Shown here piece after piece: positions 34,909-43,684 of a DNA stretch of 64,000 bases. The notes under the pieces are model-generated. The model had not been told where the DNA came from and made no database searches. It saw only the letters and a list, made by a program, of their open reading frames with translations. Position 1 is the stretch's first letter. Every line of letters starts with the position of its first letter. Both the position numbers and the translations under genes were made by a program. The stretch is from assembly GCA_050949725.1 (NCBI GenBank), contig JBMNGH010000002.1, positions 62,001 to 126,000 on the forward strand, given 5' to 3'. This stretch comes from JBMNGH01 sp050949725. GTDB taxonomy: Bacteria > Bacillota > Thermosediminibacteria > Thermosediminibacterales > Tepidanaerobacteraceae.

Positions 34909-35841
34909 ATGAACATTGAACAGCAGGTTCTTAGAGGTTGCAAGAGGAGTATTGCAAAAATCATTACTATGGTCGAAGAACAATCTAGTGAGGCGACGGG
35001 CATCTTAAGTAATATTTATGAACATACAGGAAAAGCAAAAATAATTGGCATAACTGGCCCACCGGGCAGTGGTAAAAGCAGTATCGTCAATCAACTTACC
35101 AGACTATTGAGGTCTAAAAATAAAAAAGTCGGAATTATTGCTGTCGACCCTACAAGCCCGTTTACCGGAGGTGCATTGCTGGGTGACCGGGTTAGAATGC
35201 AAGAGCTTACACTTGATGAAGGCGTTTTTATTCGCAGTATGGGGAGCAGGGGGGCCCTTGGGGGCCTTTCTCGAGCCTCTTACGATGCTGCAAAAGTTAT
35301 GGATGCGGCCGGGATGGACTATGTATTGATTGAAACAGTAGGCGTAGGTCAATCAGAGGTTGATATCGTAAAGTTAGCCGATATAGTTGTACTAGTCTTA
35401 ATACCCGGAATGGGAGATGACATTCAGGCTATAAAAGCAGGCATAATGGAAATAGGCGACATTTTTGTTGTGAATAAAGCTGATAGAGACGGGGCAGCCA
35501 TGCTTGTAAAAGAAATTGAAATGATGTTTGACCTTAACCTTGAGAAAACGAAGCATAGGCCGCCGGTTATCAAGACTATTGCCACTAGTGGAGAGGGAAT
35601 ACAGGATTTAGAGCATAGGTTAAATGATGTATGGAATTATTTGGTCACCAGTGATATCTTATATCAAAGAAGAAAAAACAGGGTAAGAAGTGAACTGTTT
35701 AACTTACTAAATGATAAGTTTTTAAAAATGCTTAAAAACACCTATTCAGACAAAATAGAAGAACTTATAGACAATATAATCAATAAAAAACAAGATCCTT
35801 ATTCTTCTGCGGAATCCATCTTTAAGGAAATATCATTATAA
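34909..35841 (+). CDS. meaB: MeaB/ArgK-type G protein, methylmalonyl-CoA mutase chaperone
   Basis: GTPase that gates cofactor loading and protects the mutase. P-loop GPPGSGKSSI near residue 48, VDPTSPFTGGALLGDRVRM, METVGVGQSE-like switch region (IETVGVGQSEVD), and NKADRDGA as the G4 motif. A C-terminal helical dimerisation part is present. ATG 34909 is 12 bp after mcmB. 310 aa is typical. Confidence 0.95.
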   Translation: MNIEQQVLRGCKRSIAKIITMVEEQSSEATGILSNIYEHTGKAKIIGITGPPGSGKSSIVNQLTRLLRSKNKKVGIIAVDPTSPFTGGALLGDRVRMQELTLDEGVFIRSMGSRGALGGLSRASYDAAKVMDAAGMDYVLIETVGVGQSEVDIVKLADIVVLVLIPGMGDDIQAIKAGIMEIGDIFVVNKADRDGAAMLVKEIEMMFDLNLEKTKHRPPVIKTIATSGEGIQDLEHRLNDVWNYLVTSDILYQRRKNRVRSELFNLLNDKFLKMLKNTYSDKIEELIDNIINKKQDPYSSAESIFKEISL

Positions 35842-35877
35842 AATCAGATTAAATTTAAGTTAAGGGAGGGTTAAAAA

Positions 35878-36276
35878 ATTATCACTAAAATTGATCACAT
35901 AGGGATAGCGGTGAAGAGTATTGAACAAACACTGAGTGTGTACACAGATATTCTGGGTTTACAATTGACAGGTCAAGAGGTAATCGATGATCAAAAAGTT
36001 AAAGTAGCATTTGTTCCTATAGGTGAAAGCGAGATAGAGCTACTTGAATCGACCGAACCTGACGGCCCAATTGCAAAGTTCATATCAAAGTACGGTGAAG
36101 GAATTCAACACATTGCACTTAGAGTCTCTGATATAGAAAAAACTTTGGTAGAACTGAAACAAAAAGGTGTAAGGCTTATAGATGAAAAGCCAAGGTATGG
36201 AGCAGGAGGAGCCAAAATTGCTTTTATACACCCTAAAGCCACTAAAGGGGTTTTGATCGAGATTTGTGAAAGATGA
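35878..36276 (+). CDS. mce: Methylmalonyl-CoA epimerase, apparent ATT start codon
   Basis: Glyoxalase-fold metalloenzyme interconverting (R)- and (S)-methylmalonyl-CoA. Read from ATT 35878 the protein begins IITKIDHIGIAV, the family N-terminus with its metal-binding histidine; GIQHIALRVSD gives a second ligand and VLIEICE the C-terminal glutamate. An in-frame TAA at 35872 excludes an earlier start. The first standard codon, GTG 35911, would remove the first strand and that histidine. AGGGAGGG ends 7 nt before the ATT. 132 aa then matches the family (about 135). Between meaB and mmdA. Confidence 0.92.
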   Translation: MITKIDHIGIAVKSIEQTLSVYTDILGLQLTGQEVIDDQKVKVAFVPIGESEIELLESTEPDGPIAKFISKYGEGIQHIALRVSDIEKTLVELKQKGVRLIDEKPRYGAGGAKIAFIHPKATKGVLIEICER

Positions 36277-36292
36277 TGAGGAGGATTAGGTT

Positions 36293-37846
36293 ATGGATAT
36301 GGTCGAAAAAAAATTAAAAGAATTGGATGAAAAGTATTCTGCTATTCAACAGGGTGGAGGAGAGGAGCGAATAAAAAAGCAACACGACAGCGGAAAATAC
36401 ACCGCTAGGGAGCGAATACACAAGCTGCTGGACGAAGGGAGCTTTGTGGAGATCGACGCATTCGTAGAACACCGCTGCATAGAATTTGACATGGCCCAAA
36501 CAAAAGCCCCTGGAGAAGGAGTAGTGACAGGCTATGGCACAATAAACGGCAGATTAGTATACATATTTGCCCAAGACTTTACCGTAATAGGCGGTTCATT
36601 AGGAGAAATGCACGCCCAAAAGATATGCAAAGTAATGGACATGGCACTGAAGATGGGAGCCCCCTTAATAGGCCTAAACGACTCAGGAGGAGCCCGAATA
36701 CAAGAAGGAGTAGATGCCCTAAAAGGTTATGGAGAGATCTTCTATCGCAACACAATATCATCAGGAGTAATACCCCAAATATCAGTAATCTTAGGTCCAA
36801 GTGCGGGAGGAGCAGTATACTCACCTGCAATAACAGACTTTGTATTCATGGTATCAGGTATAAGCAAAATGTTCATAACCGGCCCCCAAGTAATAAAAGC
36901 AGTAACAGGCGAAGAAGTCACCCCTGAAGAATTAGGCGGGGCGGCCACGCACAACACCAAAAGCGGAGTAGCACAATTCATGAGCCAAACAGAAGAAGAA
37001 TGCTTTGATCAAATAAGGGCACTGCTATCATACATACCATCAAACAACCTGGAAGATGCGCCCTACCAAGAAACAAACGACGATCCGACGAGACTAATCC
37101 CCGAACTAAACACCATAGTGCCCGACGATCCTAACAAACCGTATGAAATGAAACAAGTAATCAAACACCTTGTAGACCAAAACCAAATATTAGAAGTACA
37201 TCCACTCTATGCGCAAAACATGATAACATGCTTTGCGCGTTTAAACGGCCATAGTGTAGGAATATTGGCAAACCAGCCCAGACACCTGGCCGGTTGCCTA
37301 GACATAAACGCATCAGACAAAGCAGCAAGATTCATAAGATTTTGCGATGCATTCAACATACCGCTCATAACATTCTCAGACACCCCCGGCTACCTACCGG
37401 GAGTAGCACAAGAACACGGAGGAATAATCCGCCATGGAGCAAAACTACTCTACGCTTACTCCGAGGCCACCGTTCCCAAACTAACCGTAATAACCCGGAA
37501 GGCATACGGCGGAGCGTACATAGCCATGTGCTCGAGGCACCTGGGAGCAGACCAAGTCTTTGCATGGCCGACAGCCGAAATAGCCGTAATGGGTCCAGAG
37601 GGAGCAGCCAACATAATATTCAGGAAAGAAATCCAAACATCACAAAACCCTGTAGAGACCCGAAACGAAAAAATAACCGAATACAGACATAAATTTGCCA
37701 ATCCCTATCAGGCAGCAAAAAGAGGCTATGTTGACGATGTAATCGAACCATCGACAACCAGAGTAAAATTAATCTCAGCCCTAGAAATGCTCATGAGCAA
37801 GAGAGAGACCAGGCCAGCCAAAAAGCACGGCAACATTCCTGTATAG
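36293..37846 (+). CDS. mmdA: Methylmalonyl-CoA decarboxylase alpha subunit (carboxyltransferase)
   Basis: Transfers the carboxyl of methylmalonyl-CoA to biotin. Acyl-CoA carboxyltransferase fold with two half-domains: RERIHKLLDEGSF, GGSLGEMHAQKI and GLNDSGGARIQEGVDAL in the first; FSDTPGYLPGVAQEHGGI, AYGGAYIAMCSR and AWPTAEIAVMGPEGA in the second. ATG 36293, 517 aa, both standard. From about 36380 the codon usage shifts to A- and C-ending codons, unlike mce just upstream. The same protein type is the 12S subunit of transcarboxylase. Confidence 0.94.
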   Translation: MDMVEKKLKELDEKYSAIQQGGGEERIKKQHDSGKYTARERIHKLLDEGSFVEIDAFVEHRCIEFDMAQTKAPGEGVVTGYGTINGRLVYIFAQDFTVIGGSLGEMHAQKICKVMDMALKMGAPLIGLNDSGGARIQEGVDALKGYGEIFYRNTISSGVIPQISVILGPSAGGAVYSPAITDFVFMVSGISKMFITGPQVIKAVTGEEVTPEELGGAATHNTKSGVAQFMSQTEEECFDQIRALLSYIPSNNLEDAPYQETNDDPTRLIPELNTIVPDDPNKPYEMKQVIKHLVDQNQILEVHPLYAQNMITCFARLNGHSVGILANQPRHLAGCLDINASDKAARFIRFCDAFNIPLITFSDTPGYLPGVAQEHGGIIRHGAKLLYAYSEATVPKLTVITRKAYGGAYIAMCSRHLGADQVFAWPTAEIAVMGPEGAANIIFRKEIQTSQNPVETRNEKITEYRHKFANPYQAAKRGYVDDVIEPSTTRVKLISALEMLMSKRETRPAKKHGNIPV

Positions 37847-37863
37847 AAGGGGGAAAAAATACA

Positions 37864-38229
37864 ATGAATGGTGTACTTTCTGAAGCACTAAGGACTACAG
37901 CACTTGGTATGGGGATTGTTCTCGTTACATTATACGTCTTATCACTTATTCTGGACATCATGAAACTAATTTTTAATCCTCAACAAAAAGCTAAAAAAAA
38001 ACAAGAGCCCATACAACAAGCTGAAAAGGTTACCACAAAAGATACTATAACACAAAAGGCTGTTCAAGCCGATGATATAGAACTTGTAGCTGTGATTACC
38101 GCAGCGTTGAGCCAATATCTTGACAAACCAAATTCCGAAGTAAAGATAGGAGCAATCCGACAACTGCACAAAAAGACCCCAGCTTGGGGTATGGCAGCCC
38201 GTCTTGAAAAGACAAGATTGAGCTCATAA
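37864..38229 (+). CDS. mmdD: Sodium-pump decarboxylase gamma/delta (OadG-like) subunit
   Basis: Small anchor subunit of sodium-translocating decarboxylases. One membrane span at residues about 10-32 (TTALGMGIVLVTLYVLSLI), a Lys/Gln-rich linker, then AVITAALSQYLDKP, the C-terminal helix of the OadG family. ATG 37864 follows AAGGGGGAA. 121 aa. Codon usage here looks closer to the genome average than in its neighbours. Confidence 0.85.
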   Translation: MNGVLSEALRTTALGMGIVLVTLYVLSLILDIMKLIFNPQQKAKKKQEPIQQAEKVTTKDTITQKAVQADDIELVAVITAALSQYLDKPNSEVKIGAIRQLHKKTPAWGMAARLEKTRLSS

Positions 38230-38281
38230 GATATTTGGCTGATGAAAAAATAATCGATAAACCATGAAAGGAGAATAAACC

Positions 38282-38695
38282 ATGAAAAAATATAAAATCA
38301 CCGTAAACGGTCAAAGTTATGAAGTAGAAGTAGAAGAAATCGGAGGAGAAAAACAGCCCGCCGCCCCCATACAACAAAAATCAGCAGTAGAAGCAAAACC
38401 AGAAGAAAAACAACAGCCGGCATCAGCAGCCCCGGCGCCCAAACCAGCCGCAGCATCTCCAAAACCAGCAACAGACACTGTCGGCAAGACCACCATAGAA
38501 GCCCCCATGCCAGGGACCATACTGTCAATAAAAGCAAAGTCCGGTGCCCAAGTATCAAAAGGAGATGTAATCATGATACTTGAAGCCATGAAAATGGAAA
38601 ACGAAATATTTGCACCAGAAAGTGGAACAGTTACCATAGAAGTAACAGAAGGTACATCCGTAAACACCGGGGATTTATTAGCAGTTATAGAATAA
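38282..38695 (+). CDS. mmdC: Biotin carboxyl carrier subunit
   Basis: Carries biotin between carboxyltransferase and pump. N-terminal MKKYKITVNGQSYEVEVEE, then an Ala/Pro/Lys-rich flexible linker (about 25-65), then the biotinyl domain with EAMKMENEI, whose lysine is biotinylated. 137 aa. GAAAGGAGAA precedes ATG 38282. It may also serve the PycB/OadA-like subunit two genes on, which lacks its own biotin domain. Confidence 0.93.
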   Translation: MKKYKITVNGQSYEVEVEEIGGEKQPAAPIQQKSAVEAKPEEKQQPASAAPAPKPAAASPKPATDTVGKTTIEAPMPGTILSIKAKSGAQVSKGDVIMILEAMKMENEIFAPESGTVTIEVTEGTSVNTGDLLAVIE

Positions 38696-38716
38696 AATAA
38701 ACGGGAGTGGAAGACC

Positions 38717-39832
38717 GTGCTTGAACAAATCGTCAATTTCATAAAAAGTACTGGATACTTAAACATAACAATAGGCCAGGCATTAATGATATTGGTAGCT
38801 TTTGTCCTGCTTTACCTAGCAATAAAAAAGGAATATGAGCCGCTGCTACTTGTTCCAATAAGCTTTGGCATACTCCTTGCCAACATACCACTTGCAGATC
38901 TAATGGAAGAAGGTGGCTTTTTATACTGGATATACCAGGGCGTAAAACTTGACATATACCCACCTTTAATCTTCTTAGGCGTAGGAGTCATGACAGATTT
39001 CGGCCCGCTTATTGCAAACCCAAAAAGCTTGCTCTTAGGAGCCGCTGCACAATTTGGAATATTTACGTCATTTTTAGGTGCTTCCCTATTAGGATTTAAC
39101 TTCAAAGAAGCTGCGTCAATAGGGATAATAGGTGGAGCAGACGGCCCGACAGCCATATTTCTCACGAGTAAACTAGCACCACACCTTTTGGGAGCAATAG
39201 CAATATCAGCATATTCATACATGGCGCTTGTGCCGATAATCCAGCCGCCTATAATGCGTCTGTTTACAACGAAAAAAGAACGCCAGGTTACAATGGAACA
39301 GCTCCGGCCCGTCTCAAAGACAGAAAAGATAATATTCCCGATAATAGTGACAGTCCTTGCAAGTTTCTTAGTACCAGATGCAACTGCATTAATCGGATGT
39401 CTCATGCTCGGTAACTTGTTTAGAGAATGCGGGGTAACAGAAAGACTGTCAAAAACCGCTCAAAACGAACTTATAAACATAATCACAATATTTTTAGGTG
39501 TAACAGTGGGAGCGACAGCAAATGCAGAAAACTTTCTAAGGTTTGAAACCATAAAAATAATAATACTAGGTCTTGCAGCATTTGCGGTAGGCACAGCAGC
39601 CGGTGTATTGTTGGGAAAACTGATGTATTACCTCTCCGGAGGCAAAGTAAATCCACTAGTGGGCTCAGCGGGTGTATCTGCAGTTCCCATGGCTGCAAGA
39701 GTATCACAGGTAGTTGCACAAAAAGAAAAGCCTGGAAACTTTATACTGATGCATGCAATGGGTCCAAACGTCGCCGGCGTTATTGGATCAGCTATCGTTG
39801 CTGGGGTACTGCTCTCGCTTTACGGCGGATAA
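38717..39832 (+). CDS. mmdB: Sodium-pump decarboxylase beta subunit
   Basis: Polytopic membrane subunit that decarboxylates carboxybiotin and exports sodium. About nine to ten hydrophobic spans. GGADGPTAIFLTSKLAP (near residue 140) is the conserved re-entrant region with the essential aspartate; GSAGVSAVPMAARVSQ is the second conserved loop and HAMGPNVAGVIGSA the end. GTG 38717 with CGGGAGTGG upstream. 371 aa is normal. A/C-ending codons are frequent, as in mmdA and mmdC. Confidence 0.94.
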   Translation: MLEQIVNFIKSTGYLNITIGQALMILVAFVLLYLAIKKEYEPLLLVPISFGILLANIPLADLMEEGGFLYWIYQGVKLDIYPPLIFLGVGVMTDFGPLIANPKSLLLGAAAQFGIFTSFLGASLLGFNFKEAASIGIIGGADGPTAIFLTSKLAPHLLGAIAISAYSYMALVPIIQPPIMRLFTTKKERQVTMEQLRPVSKTEKIIFPIIVTVLASFLVPDATALIGCLMLGNLFRECGVTERLSKTAQNELINIITIFLGVTVGATANAENFLRFETIKIIILGLAAFAVGTAAGVLLGKLMYYLSGGKVNPLVGSAGVSAVPMAARVSQVVAQKEKPGNFILMHAMGPNVAGVIGSAIVAGVLLSLYGG

Positions 39833-39859
39833 ATATAAAAGAAATGGAAGGAGACTCAT

Positions 39860-41254
39860 ATGACGCTAAGACAGGTAAAAGTAACAGATACAATATTGAG
39901 GGATGCCCATCAATCACTTATAGCAACACGGATGAAAATAGAAGAAATGCTGCCTGCTGCAGAAAAGTTGGATGAAGTCGGCTACTATTCTCTTGAAATG
40001 TGGGGTGGAGCTACTTTTGACAGTTGCCTCCGTTTCTTGAACGAGGATCCCTGGATAAGACTCAGGAAGATAAAGGAAAAGATCAAAAAAACCCCGCTCC
40101 AAATGTTGTTAAGGGGTCAAAATCTTCTCGGATACCACCATTATCCGGATGATGTTGTTGAAATGTTTGTAAAAAAATCCGTAGAAAACGGAATAGACAT
40201 TATTAGGGTATTTGATGCCGTAAACGATGTGCGAAACATGGAAAAGGCAATTCAGGTTACAAAACAAGCTGGAGCACATGCGCAAGGTACTGTTGTTTAT
40301 ACGATAAGCCCTGTCCATAACAATGAGTATTATGTCTCAGTAGCGAAACAACTTGTACAATTCGGCATAGATTCGCTGTGTATCAAAGATATGGCCGGTC
40401 TGCTTTCACCATTTGATGCATACGATCTCGTATCAATGTTAAAGCAGGAGATAAACGTGCCAATACAGCTTCACTGTCACTATACGAGTGGTATGGCTTC
40501 AATGGCTTATTTAAAGGCTATCGAAGCCGGAGTAGATATTATAGATACGGCATTATCTCCATTTGCTCTGGGTACTTCGCAGCCATCTACAGAAACCATG
40601 GTGGCTGTGTTGAGAAATACACCATATGATACAGGTATCAATTTAAAGCTCTTAACCAGTTTATCAGACCACTTTAAAACAGTGAGGAAGAATTATAAAA
40701 TTGACAGTGTTATCACTATGGTCGATGCTATGGTGTTAAATTATCAGATCCCTGGCGGAATGTTATCAAACCTAACTACCCAGTTAAAGCAGCAAAATGC
40801 GCTGGACAAATTACCTCAAGTTCTGCAAGAAGTTCCAAGGGTTAGAGAGGATCTTGGGTACCCACCCCTTGTAACACCTACCAGTCAAATTGTAGGCACT
40901 CAAGCAGTTGTCAACGTTTTGACAGGTGAAAGGTATAAGATGACTATTAATGAAGTAAAAAACTATGTCAGAGGTCTATACGGAAAACCACCGGCGGAAG
41001 TTAATCCCGAAATCAAGAAAAAGGTCATTGGAGATGAGGAACCGATTACGTGTAGACCGGCGGATTTATTGGAGCCTGAATTGGAAAAACACTTTAAAGA
41101 TGTTTCCTACTATCTTGAAAAGGATGAAGATGTTTTAACTTATGCTCTTTTTCCGAAAATAGCCATAAAGTTTTTTGAGGAAAGGCAGGCCCAAAAATAC
41201 AAAACAGATACAGCGCTGGTTCAAAGAGACGATTTTGATGTGTATCCGATATAG
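39860..41254 (+). CDS. pycB: Carboxyltransferase, pyruvate carboxylase B / oxaloacetate decarboxylase alpha type
   Basis: HMGL-like TIM-barrel carboxyltransferase acting on pyruvate/oxaloacetate. DTILRDAHQSLIATRM and LEMWGGATFDSC at the start, KDMAGLLSPFDAY with the catalytic-site lysine, LHCHYTSGMASMAYLKAIEA with metal-binding histidines. GGAAGGAGAC precedes ATG 39860. At 464 aa it stops after the C-terminal PYC_OADA domain and has no biotinyl domain. It could work with MmdC as an oxaloacetate decarboxylase, or with MmdA and MmdC as a transcarboxylase. It is last in the operon before a strong terminator. Confidence 0.92.
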   Translation: MTLRQVKVTDTILRDAHQSLIATRMKIEEMLPAAEKLDEVGYYSLEMWGGATFDSCLRFLNEDPWIRLRKIKEKIKKTPLQMLLRGQNLLGYHHYPDDVVEMFVKKSVENGIDIIRVFDAVNDVRNMEKAIQVTKQAGAHAQGTVVYTISPVHNNEYYVSVAKQLVQFGIDSLCIKDMAGLLSPFDAYDLVSMLKQEINVPIQLHCHYTSGMASMAYLKAIEAGVDIIDTALSPFALGTSQPSTETMVAVLRNTPYDTGINLKLLTSLSDHFKTVRKNYKIDSVITMVDAMVLNYQIPGGMLSNLTTQLKQQNALDKLPQVLQEVPRVREDLGYPPLVTPTSQIVGTQAVVNVLTGERYKMTINEVKNYVRGLYGKPPAEVNPEIKKKVIGDEEPITCRPADLLEPELEKHFKDVSYYLEKDEDVLTYALFPKIAIKFFEERQAQKYKTDTALVQRDDFDVYPI

Positions 41255-41337
41255 TTAATTCAATTACCCACTACATTATATTGTGGGTTACAATGGGAAG
41301 GACTTTTTTATATTAAGAAAAATCTTATTTAACTTGA

Positions 41338-41408
41338 GCAAAATCTTCATGTCGTTTTACCTCGATTGTAAATACGGTATTACGATTATAAAGATTTTGC
41401 TTTTTTTA
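41338..41408 (+). terminator. Terminator closing the methylmalonyl-CoA operon
   Basis: 10-bp perfect stem GCAAAATCTT / AAGATTTTGC enclosing a smaller internal hairpin, then seven T. A weaker hairpin ACCCAC / GTGGGT lies upstream at 41266-41288. Confidence 0.85.
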
Positions 41409-41507
41409 TCCCATATACAGTAAATTAAGGATTACTTTACATAGAGGAGTTATTCAATTTGAGTTGAAATAAAAGTTATAAAGGATTTAGGTTTGTTGGA
41501 GGTCAAA

Positions 41508-42020
41508 ATGAATATTAGAGGAGAAAAGGTTGTTTTGCGAAGAGTAAAGGAATCCGATTTTAGTAACATAATCAAATGGCATCAGAATGATGAACTTACA
41601 TATTTAGTCGGGGAAAGAATACCAAAGAGTGTTGACGAATGCAGAGCAAGATATTTAAATTCAAAGGGAATAGTCGAAAGAGTCTTAGCCATAGAAGACA
41701 TAAAAGGGAGGCTCATAGGTCAGATTGAGATTGATAATATTAATTGGATTCAAAAAGAAGCAGAACTTTTTATTTATATAGGTGATAGGAGACTTTGGGG
41801 TGGAGGATACGGTTCGGATGCCCTTACCGCGTTTATAAAATATTTTTTTGACCATAAAGGATTCCAAAATGTTTATCTCAGGGTGTACGAAAAAAATAAA
41901 CGTGCCATACGATGCTATGAAAAATGTGGATTTAAAAAAATGGGTATTTTAAAAATTAAAGACCGAGAGCAATACGGCGATAATTTGATACTGATGACAA
42001 AAACTAACGTCCAAAAGTAA
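41508..42020 (+). CDS. GNAT acetyltransferase, RimJ/RimL type
   Basis: 170-residue N-acetyltransferase. It begins NIRGEKVVLRRVKESDFSNI, typical of the RimJ/RimL branch; the acetyl-CoA loop is RRLWGGGYGSDAL (near 108-120) and the C-terminal FQNVYLRVYEKNKRAIRCYE the usual motif B. ATG 41508 follows TTGGAGGT. Substrate unknown. It stands alone between two unrelated genes. Confidence 0.88.
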   Translation: MNIRGEKVVLRRVKESDFSNIIKWHQNDELTYLVGERIPKSVDECRARYLNSKGIVERVLAIEDIKGRLIGQIEIDNINWIQKEAELFIYIGDRRLWGGGYGSDALTAFIKYFFDHKGFQNVYLRVYEKNKRAIRCYEKCGFKKMGILKIKDREQYGDNLILMTKTNVQK

Positions 42021-42128
42021 TATATCCTCTGTTCGAATTTAAGCCTGCCTTAATAGTTTTAGTGGCATCTTTTTTTATGCTGGCGCTTATATATAGGTAA
42101 GGACCAATTCATAGAGGAATGATTACCT

Positions 42129-43523
42129 ATGTATAGACGCTTACTTTTTGTGATTTTGTGCTTATTTGTATGTATAAGCTTAATTTTGTCATTTTTGTAT
42201 TTAGATAATAAGAAGTATGAAAATAAAATATACCCCGGAATTTATGTTGATAAATTGTACATAGGGGGTCTCGAGAGACGAGATGCTGGAGATTGTGTTA
42301 AAAACCATTTTTATCCTATGCTTGAACAAGAGATAACCCTTGTATTTGAGGATATCAAACTCTTGTTGAGGCCATCACAGGTCATTAAAATAAATGTTCA
42401 AGAAACAGTATTAAAGGCTTTTAATCACTTAAGGTCTGAATCACTTATTGAAGGTTTCGTTGCGCGGCGCAAGTTAAGACAATCGCCGGATAAGTTAAAA
42501 GTTATATTTGAATTTAAAGATGACGAAGAATTATTAGCTGAGTTGAGACAAACCATTTATAAAGAACCTAAAAATGCATTTTTTAAAGTGGAAAGAAATT
42601 CTATTAAAATAATTGAAGATGTACAAGGCCGAATTCTCGACGAAATCAGTCTGAAAGAGCAAATTATTAATGCAGTGTTAAGTAATCAGAGTGTTATTAC
42701 AGTTCCGGTAAAGCAAATAAATGCAGAAAAAACCGCGAGCGATCTCGAAAGGCTTGAAATCAAGGTAAAGTGTGCAGAGTTTTCAACTAAATTCAACGTT
42801 AACTTAAAAGAAAGGACTGAGAACATTAAACTGGCTGCCGAGAAATTAGATGGTTATATTATAGTGCCAGGTGAAGTTTTTTCTTTTAATGGTGTTATTG
42901 GAGAACGTTCAAAACAAAAGGGATACAAAGAAGCTCCGATTTTCGTAAATAATCGGACTGTTTTAGGTGTGGGAGGTGGTGTGTGTCAACTTTCAAGTAC
43001 CATTTATAATCTTGTCTTGCTTACTGATCTTGAGGTAGTTGAAAGAAGCAACCATTCTCTTCCAGTCAGTTATGTTCCATTAGGAAGGGATGCAACCGTA
43101 AATTACGACACTATAGACTTTAAATTCCGGAACAATACCGACATGCATTTGCTAATTCATGCAAATGTCGAAGATGACACTTTGAGTGTAGCCTTTTTTG
43201 GCAGGGAAACAATACAAAAAAACATAAACTTGTATTCTGATACGATAAAAACTATACCACCTCCCGTTAAGACGAAAAAAATATCTACTCTGGAAAAAGG
43301 CACATCAATTACTCAGCCTGGTTCTGAAGGGTACCAGGTTAAGTTATGGAAGATATTTGAGGTCGATGGAAAAAAAACAAGGGAGGTTGTTTCAATAGAC
43401 ACATATAATCCTGTTCCAACTATTGTATATGTAGGAGATAAAGAGCCAGCCGGAGAACAAACCGTCTTAGATGAACCAAGCAACTTCATGGATTTTCATA
43501 TAAACCAGAATGACTTAGACTGA
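42129..43523 (+). CDS. VanW-family membrane-anchored cell-wall protein
   Basis: One N-terminal span (about 5-26), then a putative peptidoglycan-binding domain (about 40-190), a VanW domain (about 210-370, with NIKLAAEKLDGYIIVPGEVF-type start, GGGVCQLSSTIYN and ERSNHSLPVSYVPLGRDATV), and a C-terminal G5-like strand domain. This is the layout of B. subtilis YoaR-like proteins. ATG 42129; the ribosome binding site AGAGGAATG is a little far. 464 aa. Function in the envelope is not established; in vancomycin-resistance clusters the VanW domain is accessory. Confidence 0.87.
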   Translation: MYRRLLFVILCLFVCISLILSFLYLDNKKYENKIYPGIYVDKLYIGGLERRDAGDCVKNHFYPMLEQEITLVFEDIKLLLRPSQVIKINVQETVLKAFNHLRSESLIEGFVARRKLRQSPDKLKVIFEFKDDEELLAELRQTIYKEPKNAFFKVERNSIKIIEDVQGRILDEISLKEQIINAVLSNQSVITVPVKQINAEKTASDLERLEIKVKCAEFSTKFNVNLKERTENIKLAAEKLDGYIIVPGEVFSFNGVIGERSKQKGYKEAPIFVNNRTVLGVGGGVCQLSSTIYNLVLLTDLEVVERSNHSLPVSYVPLGRDATVNYDTIDFKFRNNTDMHLLIHANVEDDTLSVAFFGRETIQKNINLYSDTIKTIPPPVKTKKISTLEKGTSITQPGSEGYQVKLWKIFEVDGKKTREVVSIDTYNPVPTIVYVGDKEPAGEQTVLDEPSNFMDFHINQNDLD

Positions 43524-43597
43524 ATTAAGAACTGAAAATGATGACTGGACTTTTCTAATAATGTCTAAAAACCGTCATGATATTTACTTATGTTAGG

Positions 43598-43620
43598 AAC
43601 CCATTTTTATGGGTTTTTTT
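43598..43620 (+). terminator. Terminator after vanW-like gene
   Basis: AACCCAT / ATGGGTT, TTTT loop, then a T run to 43620. Confidence 0.85.
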
Positions 43621-43650
43621 GTATTGTGATATTTGCATAAGGTCTCTTTA

Positions 43651-43659
43651 TGTTATAAT
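43651..43659 (+). promoter_or_regulatory. Extended -10 promoter for udg
   Basis: TGTTATAAT: consensus TATAAT with TGn extension, 25 bp before the start; a TTTGCA -35-like box lies 16 bp upstream. Confidence 0.65.
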
Positions 43660-43684
43660 ATACAGGAGACGAGGGGGAAACGTC

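Noticed and set aside
38317..38766. Open frame opposite the biotin carrier gene
   Set aside because: Its Ala/Gly-rich sequence is the complement of the Ala/Pro linker; no ribosome binding site.
38812..39405. Long open frame on the strand opposite mmdB
   Set aside because: It mirrors the coding strand's A/C-ending codons and has no family features; mmdB is certain on the forward strand.
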